Shown here piece after piece: positions 34,907 through 45,837 of a DNA stretch of 64,000 bases (its first letter is position 1; every line of letters begins with the position of its first letter). The stretch comes from Peribolospora baueri. Its lineage: Eukaryota > Basidiomycota > Peribolosporomycetes > Peribolosporales > Peribolosporaceae. The notes below the pieces were generated by a model that was not told the DNA's origin, ran no database searches, and saw only the letters and a program-made list of their open reading frames with translations. The stretch is taken from NCBI GenBank assembly GCA_029717555.1, contig JAMDHS010000033.1:157297-221296 (forward strand), in the 5' to 3' direction. A program made the position numbers and the translations under genes.

Positions 34907-36267
34907 TTAGGCGGACGTCCCTTGCGGGCTAGACTCGGCAGAAGGCGAGGAAGACGTTTCGGCCCCGGTGGCAGCACCCTGACTCGTGTGCTCGGCCACC
35001 AGGCCCTTGGCGAGATACCCTCGGTGGGCGGGAGAAGAGTAGTATACTGGCGGAGTGTGGACGGCAAGTAGTTGGGGTGATAAGGGGCCAATCAATACGT
35101 AAGCCATCGCTTTCTCCGAAAATGTGAATCACGACGCTGGAAGAAAAGGCTGATCCTTCTCCCTTCAACCTACACGCACCAATTTCTTTCTTCGAAATGG
35201 GATGCGCGTCCCTAGGCATCAACTTTCCCTCGAACTTGTGAGGTTCAAGTAAGGCCCTAAGCGTAATAGCGTTGTAGTACTTTGTGGTGATGGTGCCACC
35301 GGCCCGTTCAACTGCTCGAATCGCAGAGGCCGAGGCTTTGGATACGGTAATGTCAAGGGGTGTGCGGAGGTGGGAGACGCCCTGATGACACACGAGCCCG
35401 ACAGCAAGAATGAGGCATTGCATGAGCACGGAACTAGTGCGTGAAGATGAGACGTCGAAACGACGTCGAAAAGAAACACGGTGCGAACACTCACATCGGC
35501 GAGTAGCTTGACGCCGTCCTTGATACCATGCACGCACCGTGTCTCCAACAACTCTCGCATCGTGATTTGCTTAGAGGGATCGATCAAACCACGATCAATC
35601 CAGAATTGTATGCGATCCACGTTGACGGGAGACCAGCGCTTAGAGTTGCTGTGTTGTCCGTCCATCAGTCGCAGAGGAGGAAAAAAGAAGGGAGTATGCA
35701 GGTTGTAAGCAAGACCGGCAGGGAGAGCTTGGATGAGTGCCATCATACAACAAATCGGAAAAGTTCTACTCACACGTTCTTGAAACCAACTTTAGGATAA
35801 CGTCTTGTTAACGGTGTCTGACCGCCTTCGAACCCTGGGGTAGGCTTGCCGTTACCCGCTCGAGATTTCTGGCCTTTGTGACCACGGGTGGACGTGCCAC
35901 CTCGACCTGAAGACGGACCTCGTCCTACTCGTTGACGCTTGGGGTCAAATGGTATGAACAAGGTACATATATTAGCATCATGTAATCCACAATATGGAAT
36001 CATCGGGCTATCATTGCGGCTACAACTCACATTCTTAGTTGAGCCAGGCGCAGGGGCGAGGGCACCGAGCCTGACCTCATTAGCGTACGTCCTCCTCTGC
36101 AAAGTAAGCGAGCCACAAACGGAACTGGGAGCAGATTGTGCTGCGCTCCGCGGTATGTTCAGGGAGAGAAGACGGAACGACTGAAGGAGAGAGGACGCCA
36201 TAGTCGGTGATGGTATGAAAGCACGAAGAACCACCGCCCTAGAAGGAAGGCGAGGTCGAGGGCTCAT
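34907..36267 (-). CDS. MRPL10: Mitochondrial large-subunit ribosomal protein uL15m
   Basis: Component of the mitochondrial 54S ribosomal subunit, homologue of bacterial L15 (yeast Mrpl10). Five exons give about 318 residues. An Arg/Ser-rich presequence leads to [20 protein letters not shown] and [20 protein letters not shown], the Gly-rich rRNA-binding loop diagnostic of uL15. This is followed by [10 protein letters not shown], then [22 protein letters not shown] later exon carries [18 protein letters not shown], and the last has [14 protein letters not shown]. Two start codons are possible, 36267 ([17 protein letters not shown]) and 36201 ([19 protein letters not shown]). Both give plausible presequences; I use the first. 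The gene is convergent with CDC123 (about 200 bases) and divergent from RRP8. Confidence 0.9.
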
Positions 36268-36780
36268 GATTGACTGCGGTGGTTGATTGATTGATTTATT
36301 GATTTATTTCGCTTAGAGTCTATGTACTGGTCTCCAGAGACTATTAACCGAGTAAATCGTGGGAATCGAGTGACTGCGGATCGTGGGCGCGATCGTGGTG
36401 CGGAACAAGGGGGGAGGCGGTCCGGGAGCTACCGTCTACGCACCTATGGATGTAGAGGAAATCCAGACTAACAGAACTGCGCAAGAACGCCTTGGTGACG
36501 ATACAGGGGAATCGTAAGGGGGTTGGTAAGTTGGTAGAACGGTTCATCATAGGGGTGTGATGTATCGTCGGAAGCAGAAAGCTAATGACGCAGCAAATTG
36601 GCTTTACATGAAGCAGTTCAACGGCCATCGATGGTGGCTCTACACTCCTTTCTTCCCGGTGACTGCGGCACGACCATATCCTCGCCGCAGTTTATCTTCG
36701 CCGCAGTCAATCCGAGGTGGAAGTCACCCATGCTGACAGGCGAATCTGATCTTGACCTCAGCTCAGCAAGCACATCAGCC
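36268..36780. promoter_or_regulatory. Divergent region, uL15m / RRP8
   Basis: 513 bases between two divergent ribosome-related genes. It includes a short TGATTGATTTATT repeat near 36285. An open frame in line with RRP8 reaches back to 36598, but its upstream residues look non-conserved. Confidence 0.45.
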
Positions 36781-38678
36781 ATGTCATTCTTCGAGACGCC
36801 TGGATGGGCCGTTTCTGGCAGGGCCGTTCCAGATCCAGACGCGGGTCCGAAGCATTCCCATCAAAAACGGCAACAGGACAACAAACGCAAGCACGGCGGT
36901 GGAGACGACAGGAATGAGCTGGTAAAGGCGGCGAACAGCAACTTGGCCAAGCTGGTCGGTATGATGGACGGCTTCGGCAGCGGCAACGCTAAAGGTAGTG
37001 GAGCGGGAGGGGGAAGTTTTGAGGAGCACAAGAGCAAAGGGCAGGACCTTCGTGGGAAAGGCAAAGGGAAACATTTGAACGCAGAGGGAAGCGGACGGGA
37101 CCACAAACGGCAAAAGAGGGACCAGCAGGTGCCGCAGACCGGTAGCCCTTCTCAACGCTTCCCCTCCAAAGGACTAGGAAAGGGGAAAGGAAACGACAAC
37201 GACAAATCCAAGGGTGTGTTGAGCTCCCGCGACGGTCACAAATCGGGGGGGAAAGGAGTCGAGCACAAGCTTGGCCCGGTTGGTGACAATGCTGGTCAAG
37301 GAGGGAAAAACAAGGGCAAGGGAAAGGGCAAGGGCAAGGACAAAGGCAAGAGTAAGAAGGAAAACGTGCCCCTTCATGAAGGCGACAACGAGGGCACGAT
37401 GGAGAGAGAGGCCAACACGCATTCCCCGAACAAGGAACAAACCCTCTCCAGCGCGCCTCCTTCAGCTTCTGTCTCTGCGCAAGCGCCGGCACCGAGCGAC
37501 TCTTTCCAAGGTCTAACGCCTTTGCAACGGAAGATGAGGGAGAAGCTCTCAGGCTCTCGCTTTCGTTGGATTAACGAGCAGCTCTACACTGTCGACAGCA
37601 AACATGCTTCTGAGTTGATGAAAGGAGATCCGAGCATGTTTGAAGAGGTGCGTGTTGGCATACAGAGACGTTTGTCATATCTGGGGTTATCAGGCTTATT
37701 TCTTTGGATGTCTTCTCTCTGCATCTCTGTATTTTCCCCTCGTCCGCCTTCGTTTGTCAATTTTTTTTGCACGAACATTCAGTATCACTCGGGCTTTCGC
37801 CAACAGGTTCTCACATGGCCGACCAACCCTGTTGACTCCTTCATCAGCCGGCTCTCCACTAAACCCCCTCGCACCCTTATAGTTGACCTCGGCGCCGGAG
37901 AAGGGGCTTTAGCGAAGGCACTCGTCCCTAAGGGCATTAACGTGCTGAGTTTTGATCTTTTGGATCGTGAAGATGGCTGGGTTGTCGCTGCGGATGTGGG
38001 GACCAGGATTCCGTTACCCGGCTCAGACGCACGTGCTGAAGGAGAACAGGCGAACGGGAAAGAGAAAAGCAAGAACAAGAGAAAGAGCAAAGGTGCGAAT
38101 GGGACAGGAGAAGGAGGCGGTGGTGGGGGACAGGTCGTGGACGTGGTCGTCTTTTGTCTCAGCTTGATGGGCACGAATTGGGTCGACATGGTCCGAGAGG
38201 CGAGAAGGATCCTTAAAGAAGGGTAAGCTGAAGCGCTGTTCTGGATTTCGCTTTCATTTCACTTCTGGTTCGGCCTTTTTCATTTCGACAAGTTTGCTTA
38301 GCCTTGTCTTGCTTCATTCACCCGTGTCACCCTCGCAGCGGCGAGCTCAAGGTCGCCGAAGTCACCAGTCGGTTCACGTCAGTAGACGACTTCATCGAGC
38401 TAGTCTCGTCTCTCGGCTTCAAGTTCGTCTCCAAAGTGAGTGAAAAGGAAGCGCTTCGTACTGTACGCTATCGGTCAGGTGCGGCCTATCGTCACTCTTC
38501 TGGCTAACCGTCTCCTCTTCCCCGGCATTTTCCCCTTCTCGCGCAGGACGACTCCAATACCCACTTCGTCCACTTTGAGTTTGTCAAGGTCGGAGGCCTC
38601 GCGGAGGGCGCGAACGAGAAGGGATTGTGCGAGCAGGGCGCCAACCTACTCAAGCCTTGTATCTACAAGAAGCGTTGA
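36781..38678 (+). CDS. RRP8: Rrp8, nucleolar 25S rRNA m1A methyltransferase
   Basis: Rrp8 methylates A645 (yeast numbering) in 25S rRNA using S-adenosylmethionine. Four exons (about 36781-37647, 37783-38222, 38339-38435 and 38547-38678) give about 511 residues. The N-terminus MSFFETPGWAVSG matches the short conserved motif found at the start of Rrp8 proteins, which is why I chose this ATG over earlier in-frame ones. A long Lys/Gly-rich basic stretch follows (many KGKG units). The catalytic domain then has LQRKMREKLSGSRFRWINEQ, HSGFRQQVLTWPTNPVDSFI, the SAM-binding motif IVDLGAGEGALAKALV, VVFCLSLMGTNWVDMVREA, and LKVAEVTSRF. It ends with DDSNTHFVHFEFVK and a basic LLKPCIYKKR. Likely nucleolar. 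Confidence 0.92.
37310..37352 (+). repeat. GGCAAG hexanucleotide run coding Gly-Lys
   Basis: Consecutive GGCAAG/GGAAAG units encode the KGKGKGK stretch in RRP8. Confidence 0.85.
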
Positions 38679-38779
38679 AGGTCCGACGTTTCTGCAAGTA
38701 TCTTGGCGACTGCCGCCCGATCTTGGTTTCGTCGACATTGATATATTATTACGCATTCTTCACTCCCACGAACAAGTAG

Positions 38780-40517
38780 TTAAAGCGCCTTCCGGAAAAG
38801 CTTTTCGTTCTTCGTCTTCTCCACCTTTCCAGCCTTCCATGCCAAGATCAACCTTCCTATGATCCATGTCTGGGTGACGAGGAAGACAATCCCGGCCGCC
38901 CAGAGTGGCAAATAGACCGGCTGTCCCAGAAATTCCAGCCTGTACGCGAGACCTAGCCAGATCGCCTGTGTTGGAAAAACAGAGAAGAAAGCAAGGGACA
39001 AGGCGGCGACGAGAAATTGAGAAACAATCACGCCAAAGAGTGATGATGTTAAGTGAACAGAAACAGTCGAAGAAGTCGGCACGCACCTGTCCGCCAACCC
39101 AGGCTGCTAGAAGAGCGATCGCCTCGGCCTTGTCCAGTCGGAGGAAGGGTAGCACTAGTGGCAAGAACCACATGAACCAAAGGAAATACTGAGGGAGCCG
39201 AAGGCGGACCGAAGAAAGGGTCGTGCGAGGTCACAAGCCGATGGCTTCTTCAAGTCTCTGTCTATCCGACGAAAGAGTCGCACTCACTTGGCTAGTGCAC
39301 ACCTTGTTTAACGCAACAAAGGCGACCGTCTGTACGAAAAAGGCGAACGGCAAGTCCTTCCCTCCGAACAGAAAACCGAGCAAGGCGCACAAGGCGATTT
39401 GAGGCACGAAGCTGAAGAGCGGTGAAGCGAGCGCGCAGGTGAAAACGTCAGACCATTTTGGTTCTACTTGTGCGGGAGGAAAAGATGGAGATGGAGAGCC
39501 GTTGCCGACAAGGTTTTTGAAGAGAGAGAGGTAGATGGGGTAGAAGTATGGGGAGAAGTTGTGACGATGGTCTAGCCTATGGAGATGGTATAGATATGTA
39601 TGTTGAACGAAGGGTAGGCCCCAGCTGGAAGCGTTGCATACGAAAAGCGTGTTGTGAAGATCAATATTGGAATCAGTGCATAGTTGGGTGGAGAGATGAA
39701 GAGACGGGACGACCACAGGTAGCACCCACAACAGATACATGAGAAGATTGAGCGCCATAAACGTCCCAAAACTGACGACCGCGAGTCGCACCCGGTCCCT
39801 CGTGAGGTGTCTTCGCGGCCAGGATAGTAGTCCTGAGCGACGGGCACCCTCTGCTGACGGTGCGTAAAACGCGAGCAAGCTGGGGGCGTAGATCACGGGA
39901 TAGATTTTGAAGTGCACTGCCACGCCTAGCAGGACGGCGGCCAAATCCTTCCTTCGCGACACGGCGGCGGCAAGCATGGCCACGACGATGAGACCGAGAA
40001 CGCTCTCCGCGCTCCCTCGCGTGGAAATGTTGGCGACCATGGGATTCGCGAGCCAGAGCAAGCCAGCCCAGTGAGAAGCGGAAGCCCGCTTATCTTCTCC
40101 TTTTGCACCCACTTTCGAAGTATTGGCGTCGAACAAGCGAGCCTCGAGGACGGAATAGAGCAGGGCGCCGATCAAAAGATCGCACGAAGCAAACAAGAGC
40201 TTCCCAAAGATAGGGTGGACGAGCTCGTTAGGAAGGAGGAGCAAGGCCAGAATAGGCGTGTAGCGGTACGTCGCACGTGCATACGGAGAACCCAAGTCAA
40301 GCTCGAGTGCCCGGGCGAGCGGTCCAGCGGCGCACTGCTCGGACGGCCGCGTAGGGCATCCGGACCAGAGGATGCGACTAGCATCGCTGAACACCTTGTA
40401 ATCCACGTCGGTGTACTTGACCGCAAAGTGCGCGTCCTGGTAGGCACCATAGGCGAGCAGGCCCAGGCGCAGAAGGGCGGATGCGATGAGATAGCGACGA
40501 AAGAGGTGGTGGGTCAT
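38780..40517 (-). CDS. GPI14: GPI mannosyltransferase 1 catalytic subunit, PIG-M/Gpi14
   Basis: Adds the first alpha-1,4-mannose to GlcN-(acyl)PI in the ER lumen, from dolichol-phosphate-mannose. The N-terminus starts a membrane segment (LIASALLRLGLLAYGAY) and the luminal loop has KYTDVDYKVFSDAS with the DxD motif. Next are SPYARATYRYTPILALLLLP, the GPI-family WLANPMVANISTRGSAES, and LLGVAVHFKIYPVIYAPSLL. After splicing come FWGLPFVQHTYLYHLHRLDH, RHNFSPYFYPIYLSL, and the last exons with YFLWFMWFLPLVLPFLRL. Four exons give about 470 residues with around ten hydrophobic segments. The intron near 39729-39625 is 105 nt with no in-frame stop, so an unspliced form would carry 35 extra residues just before a conserved motif. 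The tail (KAGKVEKTKNEKLFRKAL) is lysine-rich but is not a classic KKxx. Confidence 0.9.
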
Positions 40518-40934
40518 TTCGGCGGCATGCTGAGCGAGCACCTTGGAAGAACAGATGAGGAGAGAACCGACTCGAGAGCGCCAGTGTAACCTACAAGCTG
40601 CGGCGGACGGGGCTCGGACCACCGGCACGGCGACCTCCTGCCAACGACCTCCCTGTCCCGTTCCAAGAATGATTTCAAGGTATTTATCTTTTTCTCCGCA
40701 GGCCAAATTCATTCCGAAGAGCATCACACAAGTTAGCAGTAGCAGCTCGGGCAGCGGGAATCGGTCCGATGCGGAGGACAGGTGTCCCAGAACGTGGTAC
40801 CCGCACGAAAACCTGTCGATCTCGTAGCTTCACATATGCAGACCAGATGATATATGGTATAGAGGCTACATACAGGTACCGTCGCTGCCGTGTACAGCAT
40901 GCATGCGTGAGCACGTCGTCCAGGAAGGAGAGCC
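40518..40934. other. Intergenic interval upstream of GPI14
   Basis: 417 bases. A minus-strand frame continues upstream of the chosen GPI14 ATG to 40724, but its residues are not membrane-like or conserved-looking. Probably promoter, plus the 3' UTR of the next minus-strand gene. Confidence 0.45.
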
Positions 40935-41584
40935 CTACGAAGGCCTGCGTCCTAACACGAATAAATCATAAAGCTCTGGGTCCTCGTCGGGGTCGAAGCA
41001 ACTGACCATGCTCGCATCGGCCACTATCTTATACTGATCCCGCTCAGAGGAGTTTCGAGAGAAGTGAAGTGGTGATGGTCGGAAAGGGTCGAAACCTTGA
41101 CGGTTATGGTCTACAGGCGACGAAGGGGAGGGGCGGACAGTATGGGCTGGCGATGTGGATCGCTGTTCCCTAGAGAGGCCTTGACTTTGACTTGGGGTGA
41201 CAGGGTGGCCCATATGGCCCTGGAAGGGAAGCGGCAAAATGGAATAGGAGGGAGGCAGTCAAATCACCCGTAGTTGATAAGGGCAATGACTTCTTCTCAG
41301 AAAAGAAATAAACAAGAACATACCTCTTGGTGGACTTGAGATTCGTCCTCGAAAGGCCCTCGGCCCTTTCCCTTGTCTTTCCTGGGGTTCTCAACTTGCT
41401 TAGCGCCGCTGCTCGACAACCCTCCGTCCTCAGGAAAAGCACGACCCTTGCCCTTGTCCTTCGCCGGGGTCCGGACTTGCTCGGGGCCGCCGCTGGAAAA
41501 CACTCCTCCCGCCGGCGACATCGTCGGTTGCAGGGGGTCACCAAAGATAGATCCACTGGGAAATGTAGTAGGCACACTTGCCAT
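40935..41584 (-). CDS. Small unrecognised two-exon protein with internal duplication
   Basis: Two exons (41584 to about 41323, then about 41221-40935) join across a GTATGT...TTCCAG intron in frame, giving roughly 180 residues. Exon 1 contains two tandem copies of a unit, SSGGPEQVRTPAKDKGKGRA and SSSGAKQVENPRKDKGKGRG, each followed by an acidic FPED/FEDE. Exon 2 is Ser/Pro-rich with a His/Arg stretch and closes on VSCFDPDEDPELYDLFVLG, an acidic-hydrophobic segment that looks like a binding motif. No known domain is recognised. The ATG at 41584 is 200 bases from the divergent Rpr2/Snm1-type gene. The reality of the gene rests on the clean splice and the sharply conserved-looking tail; function unknown. 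Confidence 0.6.
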
Positions 41585-41784
41585 ACCGCGTCGACCTATC
41601 AAGACGATGAGGAAGACGAAGAGGACCTTTTGCGACTTTGGTGGTGACTAGCTGCTGATGTACAAGGTAACCTGGCGAACGAAGGCGAATGGCGCGTCGA
41701 CGTTTGCCGCAGTACTTTCATGTTACCGAGCTTTCAGGTGGGGGATGACATGACAATGACGACGACGACGACGATCACTGGGAG
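41585..41784. promoter_or_regulatory. Divergent promoter region
   Basis: 200 bases between opposing start codons, containing a (GAC)n run near 41758-41772. Upstream ATGs near 41719-41757 precede the plus-strand start. Confidence 0.45.
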
Positions 41785-42927
41785 ATGGACGCCACGACGA
41801 CTCAAACACTGCTGCATGCATATGAGTCCTCTCGCATATTTTCTCAGGTGGACCACAAGTTGGCAGCCGAACACTCCTTGCGCTTCCGTTCTGCTCTCCA
41901 AAGAGGTCTTTCCGGCGCTGCGCCATCTGTGTCCGGACGCCCATTGGCGGCACTGCCCGACTCTCACGAGCTCCATAATCCAGCGTGCAATAGGTGCGGC
42001 TGTCTGCTCGTACTCCACGTCACCGCGGATTTAGTCATCACCAATCATGCGAAGCGTCGCCGACCTCACAAGAAGGTTCGTCTTGAGTCCGAAAGAGTCG
42101 ACAGTCCCGAGGGAGCGGCCCAAGGCGGCAACGGAAAGCACGATCCAGACGGCGCGAAGCAGCGGTCGACAATGTTGACGACAACAACGACAATGATTCC
42201 CACCGCTACCAACTCCATCACGACGTCCTGTCGTTTATGTGGCCATCATTCCACCGTTCCTGGCTCTTCCAAAACGACACTGCAACAATTCCCCGCCCGC
42301 CCTGGAGGCAGGAGGTGGAGAAGAAGGGAGCAAGCGAGAAGAGAGAGGGGAGAGGGCTTGCAGAACCTGAGCCAGAAGGAGGGTTCGCATGCAAGTTCGT
42401 TTGTGACGTCTTCGACAACGATCCAGAGCCGAACAGCAGAATCTGCTGGAGATATCCCTGTCCAGCGCGTGGCTGGCTCTTCCGCATCCACCTCGAAGCC
42501 AAAGCACCTCGTCTCGACGGCTTCGTCTCGCTCATCCCCGTCTGGGAAGATGCCCGATACCCTCGCAACAAGTAGCCCGATCTCCGCAAGTAAGGTCACC
42601 AAAGCAGGTCCAAGCGCCAAGCTAGCGTCCCCTTCCGCCGTCCCCTCCGTCGACCCTGCGAGAGCTCGCACGTCCGGATCCTCGACCAGTCTCTCATCAT
42701 CCTCGTCTTCCACGCCGAGAATGTCAGCACAAAGTTCAGTTGGCGCCGGCGCCAACGTTCCTCTTCCTTCAGCGCCTTCGACAACGTCGAAAGCGAAGCG
42801 AAAACGGAACGCCCACAAGGAGAGCCTACAGGGGATGCTGGCGCGAAACAGGGAGCGACAGGAGAAGGAGGAGCGGGAGAAGGCGGCCGGAGGTGGAGGG
42901 TTGGCTGGATTCTTGAGTATGCTTTGA
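41785..42927 (+). CDS. RNase P/MRP protein subunit, Rpr2/Rpp21/Snm1 family
   Basis: Members of this zinc-ribbon family are subunits of RNase P (Rpr2/Rpp21) or RNase MRP (Snm1), which process pre-tRNA and pre-rRNA. Single exon, 380 residues. The N-terminal helix (HKLAAEHSLRFRSALQRGL) and NPACNRCGCLLVLHVTADL give the first zinc knuckle, C-x2-C. The second, CRLCGHHSTVP, lies about 80 residues later; the span between is a basic then Thr/Met-rich insertion. The rest is Ser-rich and ends KRKRNAHKESLQGMLARNRE, then GGGLAGFLSML. A lysine-rich segment followed by LQxMLA is typical of fungal Snm1-like tails. I lean to Snm1 over Rpr2 but cannot settle it. Confidence 0.78.
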   Translation: MDATTTQTLLHAYESSRIFSQVDHKLAAEHSLRFRSALQRGLSGAAPSVSGRPLAALPDSHELHNPACNRCGCLLVLHVTADLVITNHAKRRRPHKKVRLESERVDSPEGAAQGGNGKHDPDGAKQRSTMLTTTTTMIPTATNSITTSCRLCGHHSTVPGSSKTTLQQFPARPGGRRWRRREQARRERGEGLQNLSQKEGSHASSFVTSSTTIQSRTAESAGDIPVQRVAGSSASTSKPKHLVSTASSRSSPSGKMPDTLATSSPISASKVTKAGPSAKLASPSAVPSVDPARARTSGSSTSLSSSSSSTPRMSAQSSVGAGANVPLPSAPSTTSKAKRKRNAHKESLQGMLARNRERQEKEEREKAAGGGGLAGFLSML

Positions 42928-43095
42928 TGGGAATGAACAGATAAGCGCGATCGCTTTACGTATGTCAAGCACTCGCGCGTGTGCATGTTGTGTGTGAATG
43001 TCGTCTCTGAGAGCGGCATAACATACCAGCAGCGCAGGCGATTTTACAGCAAACCCTACAGGACCATTCGGTCACCGCCGCATCTTCAGATAAAT

Positions 43096-45293
43096 CTACA
43101 TGCCGACTCTTATCCTAGCCCATTGAACCAACTTTCCCAACGCAGCGACGAGCCCAAGTCCACCTTCGCCTCCACCACGCTGAGGCGTGCCCCGGTCCTG
43201 CGCGACGCCGCCGTCCTCGTCGTCCTGAATCGCCGGGCCGAGGTGGGCGGTACGAGCGGAGCCGGCGCCTTGGAAACGGCGCGCGTTCAACGCCTCGTCA
43301 AGAGCTGATGCTAGGGACGTTACGGAGTCGTGGAAGCATGCTTCCAGCTCGGCTGAGAGGGAGACGTAGGGTTCTGTCGCAGAGAGCCAACGAAACGCCG
43401 TGAGACACTAAGCACCTCATCTAAGCCAAGGTGATTAAAAAAAAGGTCATCGACCGACAACGGATTGACTAGTTTTCACTCACTTCGCACTACATACGGC
43501 GCGATGCCATTGTACCTCCGCACCTTGTCATTGAGCATCTCCACCTCCTTCTCATGGAACCTGCGCTCCTTCTCCACCCACTCCGGATCGCTGTACGCCC
43601 TGGCGACGCTCATCGTCGGCTTTTCATTGCCGTCTCTGTCAGCGGCGGCTGGACCTGAGGTGGCGCCGGATTTGTTAAGGGATAGAGAGGGGTTGGAGAG
43701 GATCATACGCGAGGCTCGTCGAACCCAGTTGGAGCGGAGGCGAAGGCGGAAAGAGTTGACATCCGACTCTAGTTCTGCAACACAGATGGAGAGGGGCCGG
43801 GAGCGCACGGCAAGCCGGAATAGCGTTGCATTAAGGCCCCAAGGCGAGTGGACAATCTCAGCGATCGCCTTCCCTCGCCACTAGGCACAGCAGCGTGCCT
43901 TGCGAGGCCGCTCGGTACAACTCAGTATAGCAACCGATTCGCACTACTCACCTCCCTGTAACTCGACCCAAGGTGGAGCGGCGCCTTGGCGCTGGATCAT
44001 ACGGTTCATGAGAAACTCTTCTCGGCCGATGTACGGGTTGGACTCGTTGGCGTCCTTTGGCAGGGGTTTACCTCGGAGCCGGTTCTTGTCGAAGTGACCC
44101 GCTTGGCGAGCTTGCTATGCTCGGGACAGATGTGGCGTGGAACGGGAGGGTGGCCAGCGGGGACGTTGTCAGTCGCGAAGAGCCGTCACACGGAGAGGAT
44201 GCAGAGACGGGGCGCAAAGACGGAGAGGCCAGGTCTCCTCACCTCGATCCTCTCATCCACCAACGATCGCCACGCTCTAATACTCTGAGGCATGGGCCTT
44301 CGTCCTCCCTCGCCACCTCCGCCGTACCGATCACGCACGCCAGCCCTGCGATCCATCATGTCCAAGCGATAATCCACGACGCTCTCTTTGGCCGAGACGA
44401 TGCGCTCCTTTTGTCTTGCCGTCTTGACGGTCTCACGGATCGCCCTCATCGCCTTGGGGTCGTCTACGGGTAGGTTTCCCTTTAACGGCAATCGAGACTG
44501 GGAAGATGAGCCCAGTCGAAGGTGCTTCGTGCCGTACCGAACCGAGGGTTCGTTAGAGACAGTGTGCGAGGGTCGAACAAAGGTCAGATCAAAGTCCCAT
44601 GGGTTCTTTGGCCCAGTCAACTCCGACTCAGCCTCCAACGGTCTCTTTCCTTTTTCCGATGCAGGGGCCTGCGTGCCGTTCGGAGAGATATACGTCGGTT
44701 TCTGGACGCTCTTCATCTTCTCGGCCACCGGGTCCAGAGGATCGGACGAGCGAGCACCGCGCAGAGGCTTGTGCTTGTCCACGAGCATGCGAAGTACGGC
44801 GTCGTGTTGACTCTCTATTGAAATCGAAGCCGTTCCGGTCAACCTCTACGTCAGCACTCTGGGCGTGCAGAAAGACTCGAGGAGGGCTGTGCTCACCTTC
44901 GCCTGTCCACGGCGTGTCCTCTGCGATCAACTTGACCAGTCTGTCCTTTTTCAGCCGAAGCTCCTCCTCTTCCTCCTCCCTTGCAGCGTCCTCGAACAGC
45001 TTCGACGAGCCCGTCTTAGGACTGCTCTCCTGCGTGTCTGCGCGATCATCGGTGGGAGCATGCTCGGTTGCCGCACTAGTTGATGTGTCATCTCGAGAGC
45101 GAGGATCTGTTGCGACGCTCGAGGAGGAGAATGCAAGATGTGGCGGTGGACGGGAGATGGAGGAGTTCTGCAGCAGCGTGGGTCCTCGGCAGCGCGGGCA
45201 CCTCGACAATACAGCCGAAGTGAGTGCGGTGACGTTCGAAGAGGGTGCGAGAGACCTGGCGCATCGGACCGCTCGAAGACTACTGGCCGTCAT
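43096..45293 (-). CDS. DNAJC28-like DUF1992 protein, mitochondrial
   Basis: Homologue of the conserved domain of DnaJ subfamily C member 28. No J domain (no HPD motif) is present, as is usual in fungi. The start MTASSLRAVRCARSLAPSSN is Arg/Ser-rich without acids, a mitochondrial presequence. Five exons are joined. After an acidic-to-basic linker come ESQHDAVLRMLVDKHKPLRG and SIRAWRSLVDERIEQARQAG. The DUF1992 core follows: HFDKNRLRGKPLPKDANES, then YIGREEFLMNRMIQRQGAAP and PWVELQ. A later exon has SFRLRLRSNWVRRASRMIL and EVEMLNDKVRRYNGIAPYVV, and the last opens KPYVSLSAELEACF. About 574 residues. Its role is not established; animal DNAJC28 has been linked to the Golgi, so mitochondrial location here is inferred from the N-terminus. 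Confidence 0.85.
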
Positions 45294-45837
45294 CTTGTCC
45301 GCGCGGGCATGTACAACGGGTCTACCTAGACACGAGCAAGGCGTGGGCGGATCAGAAAGGAGCTCGGAGACGGATCAAGGGCACGAAGAGGGGAGACCAG
45401 TCAGCGAGGGGCGATGGTACAATGGTATGGATGAAGTCAAATGTGTTCTCTGTGTATGGTCTCTCGTATGGGCAGTGGACGAAGCTGACGGTGGCGATGG
45501 ATCGTCGTCTCCGAGGTCACTCCTTCTTACCGCAGCGGAACTTTAGCAAGCGCCGCCTTCGGGTGTCCTCGGCCTCGTTCGCAGATCACATATACGAGGA
45601 CCCGCCGAGGTAGCCAACGGTGAGCAGCCCGAGCGCATGCGGTCTAGGGTTCTGCCGAGAGTCTGCTGGAGCGGAGGGCGTCTGGCCACGCACGTAGACA
45701 TTGTGGGAAGAGGGCCTTAGAGAAGCAGCAGCTTGTCTCCTCGGCTGGACATGGCATAGCGACCACGCTCCGTTGGCTAACTTGTTGTCGCCCATCTCTC
45801 ACGGACCCACCAGACATACCGCTCGAATGAGCGAGCC
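45294..45837. other. Intergenic interval
   Basis: 544 bases between divergent genes; no coding or RNA feature recognised. Confidence 0.45.

Noticed and set aside
36598-36780. In-frame extension of RRP8 upstream of 36781
   Set aside because: The residues show no Rrp8 similarity, whereas MSFFETPGW at 36781 matches the known family N-terminus.
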